A stretch of DNA of 64,000 nt from Picocystis sp. L7 (taxonomy: Eukaryota; Chlorophyta; Picocystophyceae; Picocystales; Picocystaceae), in assembly GCA_020975725.1 (NCBI GenBank), contig QXJR01000010.1:658371-722370 (forward strand), given 5' to 3'. The translations under genes and the position numbers were made by a program. Positions 1 to 10,389 of the stretch are shown in pieces. The notes beneath the pieces were generated by a model. The model had not been told where the DNA came from. It made no database searches and saw only the letters and a list, made by a program, of their open reading frames with translations. Each line of letters begins with the position of its first letter. The stretch's first letter is position 1.

Positions 1-2300
1 CCACAAAGATAGTGTCAACATAGAGTGTTCTCTCTAAGCTCAACCAACATCCTTTTCCCATATGTACCGTCTCGCACTTTTATTCTTCATAAACGAGAAG
101 TCTTTTGCACAATTTGCCATAGCTTATGCGGAACCAATGTATTTTCACCATTCTAAGAGGCTTAGAAGGATAACTCGTCGTACAAAATTGAAGGAAAAGG
201 TATGAATATTGTGTGAGACTTCCCTTGATCGCAAACGCGTGATGAGCACTAGCTCAACGCTAGAATTTTGTTGCTTATGCCGTGCACTCCACCTTTGTGT
301 AGGAAGTTACCTTCGAATGTTTCAAGGCGCTTGAGCTCTGTTTATGGTTTCAACACCAGGAGCAACATAATTGATCGATTTAGTTGAAAAGAGAAAAGTT
401 AACCTTCCTCTTCCGAAGGTTCCTACTAGCGGACGGGTATCCAAGCGGCAGCTCCACAAATCAAAAAATTTCCGCCCGGAGCTAGTGTGATACATTAAAA
501 ACAAACTACAACGTTGAATATTAATGTATTGTTTGTGTTTGCATTGGGATGTTCGGAAAGTCGACTATCCGTGATTTACTAACGGATAAGGCAACGAAGG
601 AAATTTGTCATCGAGGGTTGGGAATCATTCTTCCTTTTTATTCTAGCATTGCATATATCGATGGAATGATTGACTATGAGGTTGTATGTTGCCCGTTCAA
701 AATTCAATAGCGCAAAGGAAGGGAGAATGGTTGTTGCTATTCCAAGAAACGTCCATACGCGACTCAAAGTGACTTAAGCAACTGGTAGCCTTAGGATCAA
801 CACTCATATGGCAATGCAAAACTTTTTTTTATGGAGAATGGCCATATTTCGTTTGTGTTAAGTATAATCAACATGTTGTGCAAGAATTGGTGGTACTCTT
901 GCTACTCTTTTAATTTTAAAGATATATTCGCTTCAATGGTGCAAGAATCGTAGTGACACAAGCACTTCTTACCTCAAATTGTTCTCTTAGAAACTGAGGC
1001 TCAACCCCGCCCCTAAAGCTATTCACAATTTCGAAACAAGCATGTGCGGCAAAATTATACTGTAGTATGCATCGGAAAAAGAGAGCTTGTAGACAATCGA
1101 AATCCGAAACTGCTTGAGCATTGGTAGACTTTGAGAACGCCTCGTCATGTGCACCCTTGATGTTTTGCATCTTTGCAATCGTCATTGCTTGTACCTTTTT
1201 ATTAAGCGGCCTTCATCACTCTTCATCTCACCAATAATGCCTTCTTGCAGTGAGGAGGAACTTGTAACCACCGGCAAATTCATGCCTCCTCTGTGAAATG
1301 GACTTGGATAGAGAAATAGGCAACCGCTTGAGGTAAAGTTGACCATCTCATAAGCCGTAAGGTCTATGTTTCAGGATTTTCGAAAGAGTTTACGAGCAGC
1401 TAATGAGAATGCTTGGATATGGTAGGCGTGGTAGCCCAACGGTATGGTGCTCTTAGGCTTAGGTCTGCGACCCCGCTTCGCGGTGTTGGGTCTGGCGAGA
1501 ACAATATAAAAGTCACGAGTTCCTTCATTCCTTACCAAGTGCCCTTAGTAATTACTATCAAAGCGTCCGTGAGTGTTTGGCGCTCCCACACGTACCTTGG
1601 AGGCGAGCTTGGTCGAGGGAAAGACGAGGAAATTGCCCGTTCTTGGACAAGTGGGAGGAGCTCCCCTTGCGCTCTGGTAAACCACTCCTTGATGGATTCG
1701 AGGCTTCTAGCCAAGTGAGGTGACTCTCTTAACCGTTTTGTGGCGGGCGTGAACAACGTGTGATTCCCGGCCGTCCATCGTACGGTCCTGGAAGTCTCTC
1801 ACGCTCGCCCGTATCTTGGTCGCTTCATCCTCGCCCTTGATCTCCCTTTTCCGAATCTGTGGAGGAGATGCCCCGCAGGTAGTCCGACTCCACCCTCCTT
1901 TCAGTCGGGGAACCCTTCCGATCGACGTCACCCTTGACCGGAGTCTTGCTCCCGATAAACCGGCCCGCTCACTTAGGAATCGGGCACCTACTACCATTGC
2001 ATGGCCTTTTTGACTATGTCGATCCGGTCTCCCGGTCTCGACACCCCGGCTGTATCGAAAGGGCCGCTACTACCCTAGGCCTCGCTCATAGGAGGCCCCT
2101 ACCATATGCAAGAGTAATGTGGTTGGAGTTAAATTGACTTAAGGGGCTAAATTTCAATATTATTCTTGAATGCGTACCTCCCAAAGAGGTGTTCCATCTC
2201 GCTCGCGTCTTGATAGGGCAACTTTTTTAATCCCGGGCACTCATTGACACAAACGAAGAGAATGGGTGGAGGGTAGCTAATTTTACCTAACAACTGCCTA
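1..2300. other. No gene seen; AT-rich then mixed intergenic DNA
   Basis: The first 1.4 kb is AT-rich with only short open frames and nothing recognisable. From about 1.4 kb the base composition rises and the stretch contains one copy of a dispersed repeat, listed separately. A tRNA A-box-like string lies near 1430-1450, but no matching B-box/T-loop follows at the right distance, so I do not call a tRNA or SINE. Confidence 0.5.
1554..1743 (+). repeat. Dispersed repeat, copy 1 (about 190 bp)
   Basis: This stretch matches 27836-28026 in the same orientation with scattered substitutions. Long shared blocks include the segment around 1640-1665 (cccgttcttggacaagtggg) and the one around 1690-1712 (cttgatggattcgaggcttc). 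Neither copy has a convincing reading frame, and the flanks of the two copies do not match. It is probably a fragment of a non-autonomous or decayed mobile element. Family unknown. Confidence 0.75.
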
Positions 2301-3061
2301 CTAGGCTTCTAGGACATAAACCAATCACGGCTCCCGACTTCGTGGACGCTCAAAGACCAAGAATGACACCAATAGCATGCGATCTAGGATGGGGGAACAA
2401 AGCAATTGGAAGGGCTATCCATTTTCACAGTATAAGGAACAAGCGAGTGTGAAACTCAAGACTTCGCGCTTGATTGGACTTGGTCGCATAGCATTTGAAC
2501 TCCATGCTTTGACGCAAACGGCGTTGTCCACCGGTAGCACGCGAGATCGGGTTCATCTTCGGCACTTCAATACGAAGTTCACATGGCACCCTCTTGGCTC
2601 TCCATCCGTGGAGGAAAGAGCATCCTTCCTCACGTTCCATTTTCGTAACCGGACGAATCTAGGATCGGCCGGCCACGTTGCGACCTATGCGATGCTTGCA
2701 AGGGACGCCCGACCCGCACGAGCGCGCGTCGGTGGGCCAATCGAGCCTCCAATGCCATGGTTGGCGCGAGCGTGGATGGCCGTTTGGTCCTTGGTGCCAC
2801 CTTCCACTGCTCTTCTTGGATCGTCCGAACTCCAACGGTCCCCCACGCCCCCATTCCCCTCCTTCCGAACCGTCCCCTCCCCCTTCCCGACGAGGACGGT
2901 CCCCTGTGGATCGGTGCCCGTCCTCTGCGGGTCGCGGTGTCCCTCGTCCGAGGGAGGTGGGATCGTTCCGAGAAAAACGTGCGAACTCGGAGGGACGAGT
3001 TCGTGGAAGGTTCTGGAACACAAACGACGTGCTTCGTTCCAAGAGGAAAGGCGCAAAAAGG

Positions 3062-4957
3062 ATGGCTTCCGAAGGATGGAACAGGTACCAAAGGGAACGT
3101 GCTGGACGCATGGAAGGATCAGCAGACGCACCGGCCGGACGGGAGGAACGAGACGTGGCGAAAGAGGTGATGGAAACCGTGAAGGAGATGCTGCCGGACG
3201 TGGAGCTGGGACCTGAAGACCACCTGGCCGAAGCTGGGCTGTCCGATTCCATCTCCCACATGCTGCTGCGAGACCAACTGAGGAAGAAGCTGGGATTGGA
3301 GCTGCCAGAGACTCTGGTGACCGAGTATCCGACGGTGAAAGCCATCACCGAAGCAGTGCTGGCCGCCACGCAGGAAAAAGTGCCACCTCTCCTCCTTCCC
3401 ATCCTCTACCAAGGAAACGAGAGAAGCAAGCTGGAAAAACCGGGTTCGACGCCCTTTTTTCCCTGGTCCGTCAAGATCGTATCCTTCTTCTCTTGGCTGG
3501 CGTTCGCCATCACCAGCCTGTTCCGATCCAAGAGAAGAAAGGCTCAGTACAAGAACGGATCCGGTGATACGGTGTACCACCTGAAACCAGAAGTGGAAAT
3601 TCCAAAGACCACATGCAAGCTGTCTTGGGACGACATGCTCCTCATGCGCATCGACCTCACCGCATCCTTGCACTTGCCCTACAAGGCCGACGATGAACAG
3701 ATCATGGAGGGCTTGCAAAAGGCCGTTGCGACATACCCATCCTTCACGGGACACTTCGAACCATTGGGAAGCGGAGCCTGCCTCGTCTTTGGTGGAGAAC
3801 ATGCGTACGTCGAAGTGACGGTTGGTAGAAACACAGAGCTGAAAGGCACGAGTCCTAATCTACCGTCTGCGGTGGATGCGAAAAAGACTCCTGCGAACCT
3901 TTACATAAGGTCGATGGCCTTCCGGCTGTTCTCTCGAGCCTACTCGAGACTCTTCCACAAGCCAGCCTTCCGGGCTTGCATCCTTCACAAGAAAGCCAAG
4001 GCTTCCTCGAAGGATGTAGAGTCCGGCAGAGGGGAGCAGGAGCAGACTGTGCTCCAAATCCTTTGGAGTCACGGACTGGCCGACGGAAATACTATCAACA
4101 AGTTCTTGTCATGCTGGGCGTCTTGCTGTCGAGGAGAAGTGAACTACAGCACCAGCCAGGGCCCCTTCAAGTCTCTGACGAGCGGACAGCGTGCAGCATT
4201 GGCCGATGATTTGCTGCGTCCAGGCTACCCCACAATGCGACACCAGGTTCTGCAGCTCAACGACTTTCACTTCAGAAGGCTGCACATCCCCAACAAGAAA
4301 CTGCAAGAGCTCAAAGGCATCTGCGGTGGGAACTGCTCTGATGCAGATGCTGTCTCTGCCCTACTTTGGGCTGCAATGATCGATGTCAGCGCCAAACCCT
4401 CGGACCCCAAGTCTAGTGAGATTGTGCGAGTTAGTTTCATGGACGATCTTAGAAACTATGTACCAGAGCTGCAGTCCTTCTGTGGCAATTTGCTCTGTTT
4501 TAGATCCCCCATCTCGCTGGATGGATCTGAATTGAGAGATGCCTTGCGAAGCAGTGGAATGAATCGATGCCACCAAAGCCAGCCTGTCTTGCGCTATCTA
4601 GCAAGAGTCATAAGGGAAGGCAGGGCAAGAAAGATCTACTCTCTGGAGGAGATAGAGAGGACATCCGTTGTTCCTGGTTGCCACCTGTGTGAGATGCAGT
4701 ATAAACTTACTGACGAGCGAAAGCAGTCTTGTCTGGCTGTCAACGATGCCATTCCGGGTACAAGAAACATCAATATGAAGTTCAGAGCGGAGGGTCCTCC
4801 TGCTCTTGTCGATGAAGCATCCATCCAATGGTTCCCTGACATCCCAATTTTCAGCTTTGACGCCTTGAAAGCTCTTTCAGATTGCCCGCTTTGGCAAGTC
4901 CACCTCTACGGGGCTCCTGACGGCGGGGTGCACTTCCAGTTGATGACTGCACCCTGA
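3062..4957 (+). CDS. Acyl carrier domain fused to a BAHD-type acyltransferase
   Basis: The predicted protein has 631 residues. Residues about 25-95 resemble an acyl/peptidyl carrier domain: the phosphopantetheine site reads GLSDSI with Ser63, followed by a helix and EYPTVKAI, typical of PKS/NRPS-like carrier domains. Residues about 131-153 form one hydrophobic segment, probably a membrane anchor, followed by basic residues. The rest (about 185-631) resembles the plant/fungal BAHD transferase family: the catalytic HxxxD motif is HGLAD (His337, Asp341) followed by G. The usual DFGWG near the C-terminus is not recognisable; GAPDGG lies in about that place. BAHD enzymes move an acyl group from acyl-CoA to an alcohol or amine. 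The attached carrier domain suggests the acyl group may instead be presented as a thioester on the same chain; that is inference. The frame is open back to 2678, but that upstream part is low-complexity and GC-rich, so the start was placed at 3062 (next ATG 3110). Confidence 0.72.
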   Translation: MASEGWNRYQRERAGRMEGSADAPAGREERDVAKEVMETVKEMLPDVELGPEDHLAEAGLSDSISHMLLRDQLRKKLGLELPETLVTEYPTVKAITEAVLAATQEKVPPLLLPILYQGNERSKLEKPGSTPFFPWSVKIVSFFSWLAFAITSLFRSKRRKAQYKNGSGDTVYHLKPEVEIPKTTCKLSWDDMLLMRIDLTASLHLPYKADDEQIMEGLQKAVATYPSFTGHFEPLGSGACLVFGGEHAYVEVTVGRNTELKGTSPNLPSAVDAKKTPANLYIRSMAFRLFSRAYSRLFHKPAFRACILHKKAKASSKDVESGRGEQEQTVLQILWSHGLADGNTINKFLSCWASCCRGEVNYSTSQGPFKSLTSGQRAALADDLLRPGYPTMRHQVLQLNDFHFRRLHIPNKKLQELKGICGGNCSDADAVSALLWAAMIDVSAKPSDPKSSEIVRVSFMDDLRNYVPELQSFCGNLLCFRSPISLDGSELRDALRSSGMNRCHQSQPVLRYLARVIREGRARKIYSLEEIERTSVVPGCHLCEMQYKLTDERKQSCLAVNDAIPGTRNINMKFRAEGPPALVDEASIQWFPDIPIFSFDALKALSDCPLWQVHLYGAPDGGVHFQLMTAP

Positions 4958-5697
4958 TTCTCTTTACTTTCCAGATGGCGGGAAGGATCTTCTTGTAAAT
5001 CCTTTGCTTGGATGGCATCACCAGCTGGAGCCTATACGTCCTCCAACATATATTCTCTAGAACACACCCTCGTACCAGCTTCAATCATTGCACTCGGCAT
5101 GGTGAATTGTTGGCAAAAACATGCGGTCGGACTGATTTCTTCCCTCATCCTTCGCTCCGTCTGCTAAAACAGCAAGTTTGTTTCTGCAGTCTCTCTTTTT
5201 GTAGCTGTGGTGGAAAGTTTGGGTGTCTACTCTCTGGAAGCATGTTACGGCTCAGTTGTCTTCATGGACACCACCATGTTGTATTTGTCTATCAGTCGGA
5301 AGTTTCCACTGGCATAATCGCTAATCAGGCATGGAGGTGCTGGCAGCGCAAGCAGCTTTGCGGCTGCTAGCAGTACGTCCAAAGTTGTTGCGAGGAACGA
5401 TGCCCTCACGAACAATCTTTCTGGAAGTTTGTGTGCTCTCTCTTCTTTGTTTGCAGAATTGCAATCCTACCTTTAGCACTGCGTGCACAAGTGTAGGCCT
5501 CCCAACAGTGGACCACTTGTAAAAGGCAAGAATGTTGCTAAGCCTTGCCGCTCCGGCACGTTTCAATCCTTTGTTAGGATTCAACACCCCAGCTTTGAGC
5601 AAGTCCTTGATGGAGGTTGTCTTCCAAAGCTGGTTTTAAAACTTCCGGAACGAATCCTCCTGGATTGAAGGTAGCAAATGAAAAGGTGCACTCTCTC
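4958..5697. other. Intergenic, no gene seen
   Basis: Only short overlapping open frames on both strands with no recognisable domain. It lies between the 3' end of the acyltransferase gene and the 3' end of the converging frameshifted gene, so it may hold the two 3' UTRs. Confidence 0.4.
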
Positions 5698-6703
5698 TTA
5701 CAATGTGCTTTCCTGCTCTTCCATTTGTACTTCTGGCGCAACCACTTGAGGAGAGATCCTGGTAGGCTTACGAACAGAAAGTTGAGGGATGTCCCAGACC
5801 AAGTCAAAAGGAAATTTACCCAGAACTTCCATCACTTCGTTCCTGGCCTCTTCGCTCGCCAAGTGTTTCTCCAGCAACATTCCCAGTGTGGATGCTCGAA
5901 CAAGCTTCCTTTGGAGCGGTGGAGCCTTTCTGTTGGGTTTCAAGGCATTTCTCCTTGCTTGAAGAAAACGGGTGAGGAAGTAGATGATCCTCCTGGAAGA
6001 AAACCATAGTTTCTTATTTAAGATTCGGTAGATGCCCCTCATACATCTTGTTTTTTCAACCAAAGTCTCGATCGTGGCCAAGAGCAACTCCAAGGAAGGC
6101 ACTACCTTCGACTGACCTGGAACGATCCCCGTAACTTTCTTCGCTCCGTTCTTCATCTCCTTGCTGGGCTGGAACGATGCATTAATGCAGCAAGTGCTGG
6201 CCTTCCACTTTTTTCTTCAGAATAAAGCGGCACGTTGGGAAATCTTCATACCCATACACTTTGCCGAGCCAGGCAGGATGGTTGGAAGCAAGTTCGTTCA
6301 GGTCACTGTGCGTCACCAACTGCTTCAACACGCCCATGGGCTTCACAAGCGGGCCACCACGAAGGTGCGTGCGGACGTGAATCGCTTCGTCTTCTATGGT
6401 TTTGCCACGGCCACTGGAGATCAGCTTGTCGATGTACACCAACACCTCCTCTTTCATTCCCGGGTAGCCTCTTTCCTGGAGCTTTCCCATTCCTTTCTCC
6501 AGGAAGGACAATTCTTGTGTTTGCTCATGGAGACCAGGTCCGTCCACCTGGCCTCCCGACCTGGAAGGTCCTTCGCTTCCCTCTTCGCTCGTGGACAAGC
6601 CATGGAGGTAGATGGTCCGCCATGGATGTTTGAGACGTCCGCCTCTGCACTGCACAGGATCCAATGAGCACCTTCCCACCATGGAGACGCAAGCCTCATC
6701 CAT
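5698..6703 (-). pseudogene. Frameshifted paralogue of the unrecognised protein at 40675-42156
   Basis: Two reading frames on the minus strand (6703-6182 and 6156-5698, the second open upstream past its first Met) together align with the intact gene at 40675-42156. Shared signposts in order are: DLNELASNHPAWLG against DLDELPLRHPHWFG, ILKKKVEG against LLSCKEKGG, VTGIVPG against RTGIKPS, and a block ending SRRIIYF against PNRIVVC. The two frames are offset by one position, and the switch falls around 6185-6205 just after VEGQHL. The protein ends with a charged tail. No known domain was recognised. Either the gene is broken by one indel, or the assembly has an error there; a normal intron is unlikely because no residues of the alignment are displaced. 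ATG at 6703 is the first plausible start. Confidence 0.55.
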
Positions 6704-7670
6704 CGGACCACCACAGTGGCTGCACTACATAGGAAGCCTGGGTTTGAGTCATGGTTCTCGCCCCATGAAAGAAAGGAAAACAGGGTCGGGTCCAATGGGG
6801 TCGGGGAAAGGACAGACTGCCTTTCTAGGGACCAACTCCTCTCCCAGCGAGGATTGTGGGAGGTCAGCTCTCCGGCACCAAAACGCTGCCTCTGTTAGCT
6901 GTGGTGCATAGAAACGCAATCGCCTAACATCCCCCGTGTGTGGTGTCCCTTTCCAATGTGGCGTGCCTCTCTCGTCTTGGACGATACGAGAACGACGGTG
7001 AAGATTCGCCTGTTACTGTTGAAAAGCCAATCCACCACATTGTAGGGATACGGTTGGCGACGATCCGGAAGCCTACCATCAAGTGACCACGGATCCTTCT
7101 GACGAAACCAGTCTGGCTCAAGGCCTACGACCCACGCGTCTTCGTTGTGGATGTGCCATCAAAGTTGACCAAACTTCGATAGAGCAAGCTTGTGATGTTC
7201 GTCACGCATTCTCCTTCGAAGGTTTGATTGTAAACATCCTTCTCGTCCGATCAAAGAGCCCCAAGACTGAAGCAATGGCTCCCGAGGTCGGGAAGGTCCG
7301 CCATGATGCGCACCGCATCGTTGGAAGGCATTTCAGCGTGCAACAAGGGATCCTTGGTAGGCACTTGATTGGGATCGCGCTTTGATCCGTCATGCCATAC
7401 AAAAGGTTCAAGGCCCGATCTTCTTCCCGGTCCAAGGATTTCTTCTGCCCCTTGTTTGAGAGATTCGTGTGGATAGTGCGCCTGCTCGCTTCTTGCACAC
7501 CTTGGTCCATCACAGGATGCCCTTTCCTTTCCTCTCCCACAGGGCGTACGCGAAGCTTGCGTCCGCTTGTACGTGGAGTGGAGCTCGTGGCTCCCACGTG
7601 GTGGCACACTCCCTCCCTTGTGTCCAAGAACGGAGTTGTACTCCAATGCCACCAAGATTGTGAGCTTCAA
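6704..7670. other. Intergenic, no gene seen
   Basis: Contains several overlapping open frames of 60-140 codons on both strands, none with a recognisable domain. It probably includes the upstream region of the frameshifted gene that starts at 6703 on the minus strand. Confidence 0.35.
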
Positions 7671-7947
7671 CCCATCCATCCAAGCAAGAGGTTGTGCTTC
7701 CACCCATTCCAAGCAAGCAGGAGGTTGTGCTTCCACCCCTTCCATCCATCCAAGCAAGAGGTTGTGCTTCCACCCATTCCATCCATCCAAGCAAGAGGTT
7801 GTGCTTCCACCCATTCCAAGCAAGCAAGAGGTTGTGCTTCCACCCATTCCATCCATCCAAGCAAGAGGTTGTGCTTCCACCCATTCCATCCATCCAAGCA
7901 AGAGGTTGTGCTTCCACCCATTCCATCCATCCAAGCAAGAGGTTGTG
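7671..7947 (+). repeat. 39-nt tandem minisatellite, about 7 units
   Basis: Units of 39 nt are built from ccattccatccatccaagc and agaggttgtgcttccaccc. Two or more units are shortened by loss of the inner catccatc. Because 39 is a multiple of three and the unit lacks stops, several frames on both strands stay open through the array and produce long artefactual peptides. Confidence 0.9.
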
Positions 7948-8823
7948 ACCCTTGACAAAGGGATGGATGGGACGAACTCGACTCGTGGCTGAACCGAATG
8001 GAAGTTCGCCGCATTCCGCGCATGGGAACGTCGCACCGCGCGAATTCGCAAGGAACGGATGCAGTGGAGCGGCAGGTGCACGTGCGGAAGCATGCTCCCA
8101 CGTGGGACTCGTGAGCTCGCGAGAGAGAGAGACCTGTCGAACGTCTCGGACGAAGCCGTTCGGACGCGACGTGCGAGCTTGTCGCTCGCCTGGTGACTTT
8201 TCCGCAGTTGGATCGCAAGAGGACGCGGCTTCCAAGCGGCTGGTGTGTGCCGTCGAACCTCCTTATCTCTCGTGCCGGAAGCGCCTTGGGAAAGGAGACG
8301 TGGACCGCCATCGTGCAGGATCCCTGTCTTTGCCAACGTCCATGCGTTCGTGGAGGAACCTGCAAAGACACGTGGACGATGGAATCGAAAGGACCTTCGC
8401 GACGAAGCGCTGGTGCGCCATGGCCGTGGCCATGTCGCTGGAAAGTCCTAGGCGAGGGTCGCGACGGCGACGATAAGGAATGCTCGACGAAGAAGAGGGA
8501 AGAGGACGAGAAGCTCCCATTGAATTGCACGATGGAAGGGAACGTGAAGGAGCTGTGCAATGACATCTGCTCGGCCTCACCGCATTCGGACAAGATCAAG
8601 CGAAACCCAAGGGTCTGGAGAGAGGAGCTCGAGTGGGACTTGGGACTCGGAAAGGCCTGTGCAGCGCGTGGATGAAGGGCACCTGGAAAGAATTGAAAAG
8701 CACATCGTGCAGGCGATGGATTTCTTCCGGAATACGCCCAGTCCCTCCGGATTTGGAACGGTGCAGCGTCAAGGCGTGGTCCTCAACACGCGATGCTAAG
8801 CCCACCAACTTCCACGCAAGCCC
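7948..8823. other. GC-rich intergenic DNA, no convincing gene
   Basis: Overlapping open frames on both strands, mostly Arg/Ser/Pro-rich translations typical of GC-rich non-coding DNA. The end of this stretch (8500-8800) has two frames with more natural composition that could be upstream exons of the hypothetical protein at 8824, but I cannot connect them with splice sites. Confidence 0.3.
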
Positions 8824-9327
8824 ATGATTGACCTCCTGGATCACGCTCGCACTTGTTTTTTTCCCGAGAGAGGCAGGAGAATGAGTCGGGCGGCGGAAAT
8901 GGTATCGACCAAGTGCATGCGGATCGTCAGTGGCAACACAGAGAATCGGCTGCGGCTGCAAGAATCAATGCAGTTCCTTACTCGTGATTTGAAAGGCGGG
9001 ATCAGCCGAAAATGGGAGGTGGTCTCCATCTCCCAGATGAAGACATGGACTACGGACAGGTCGATCGCTTTGCTGAGGAAGGCGATGGAGGATGTCTTCG
9101 AATCTGGACCTGACACGGCGGTAAATCTGTGTGGAATGCCGCCACAGATAGGGCACACATTTATCCAGTGGATAGAACAACTGGCACCCTCTATCACGCA
9201 GCATCCGGTGAGTGAAGAGGAAAGAGGAATGATCCTTCACGTTGTTGGTTTCAACGACTTTATGAACATAAAAAGGCTGATGGATCCTCCTGCTACCATT
9301 CAGGCCTGTCAATACAGCGAATTTTAG
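8824..9327 (+). CDS. Hypothetical protein, possibly partial
   Basis: A 167-codon frame starting at an ATG with protein-like composition: helical segments rich in Glu, Met and Ile, for example SIALLRKAMEDVFESG and FIQWIEQLAP. No domain or family recognised and no signal peptide. Base composition is more balanced than in the surrounding spurious frames, which is the main support. It may be the last exon of a longer gene, or a remnant. Confidence 0.3.
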   Translation: MIDLLDHARTCFFPERGRRMSRAAEMVSTKCMRIVSGNTENRLRLQESMQFLTRDLKGGISRKWEVVSISQMKTWTTDRSIALLRKAMEDVFESGPDTAVNLCGMPPQIGHTFIQWIEQLAPSITQHPVSEEERGMILHVVGFNDFMNIKRLMDPPATIQACQYSEF

Positions 9328-10389
9328 CCATTACGGGCGTAATTGTGTGCAGGGATTGGGGTCTTGGTTGTCCCGATATGTGAAGGGCAAGTTGCCTGTG
9401 CACCTTTACCCATGCATGTCCCTCCCAATCCTCTCTGGACGCGATCAGAAGGTCAGTGGGATTGCGCTGCTGCTGTGTGCTTGACTTGACCAGCAAGGAC
9501 CAAGACCTCTGCCAAGCAGGATCGAAGCTTCCCTTTCTTCGGGCGGCGCACTCAAAGGAATCTAGAGAATGGGTAGAATTTGTGCAGCTGGTTGAGACAG
9601 AGTGGGAGGGAATAGTTCAAGGGAACCTCTGGTAGAAGACGTGCTCGACTTTTGGCCGGAGGTGTAGTTCAACTTTCGTGATCCGAAAGTTGTCTGAATC
9701 AATGAAGATGCGGCAATGTGTCACATGGATCGGTCAGACAGCGAGCAATCGGCGGTTTAAAACACAGAACGCATACCCCTGACCAGCCACCACATGGCAA
9801 CATTGTTTGCTTGAATCGGTGAGACCAAGGAAATCTGATCAGCACAGAATCTGAAGATCGCTCTCCTCTCAACCTCGACGTGCAGGGAAGGAATCTGTGT
9901 GGGCAGACAATCCCTCTTACTTGGCAGTGTCCTTGTCCAGCTTGGTCCAAATCAGTTGCAGTGATCGGTGCGTCATTTCATCTCCCATTTCCAGCTCTCT
10001 CCAGTCCCTTCCCCTGAAATCCTGTGTCCCACATTAAGAGCTAGGAAGGGTGCAGGCATGCGTTTCCCCTGCCGTCAGCAACGTTTGCATTCGCTGCCTG
10101 GTGTGCGGACATGTGCACGACCAGAGTGCTTGGATTGAAAGGTGTGCAGAGAACTGACCCCTTCAAACGAAAAGATCATCCACGGCGTTCTAGGAGCACC
10201 GTGAACCACTGCGGGAATGAGGTAGGTCTGCCTTGGATTGGACAGTGGAGGGGGCACAGACCTTGTAGGAAAGGGCAGGGCCGTTTGGATTGAAACAAAT
10301 CAGAAACAAATCAGGAGATTTACAGAACGATGAAAGATGCAAGGAATTAAGACCAGGCCCGAAATCGGAGTGAGGGTAGAATCCATGCA
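9328..10389. other. Intergenic, no gene seen
   Basis: Short open frames only. It lies between the 3' end of the hypothetical frame at 8824 and the 3' end of the amidase gene, which converge. Confidence 0.45.

Noticed and set aside
1415-1500. Possible tRNA or SINE head with an A-box-like string
   Set aside because: No T-loop/B-box at a proper distance and no acceptor stem pairing could be found.
2377-3216. Long open frame overlapping the start of the acyltransferase gene in another frame
   Set aside because: Pro/Arg/Ser-rich composition, no domain, and overlap with a conserved carrier domain in another frame.
7671-7947. Repeat array considered as a CRISPR
   Set aside because: Units are contiguous with no unique spacers, and the setting is eukaryotic.
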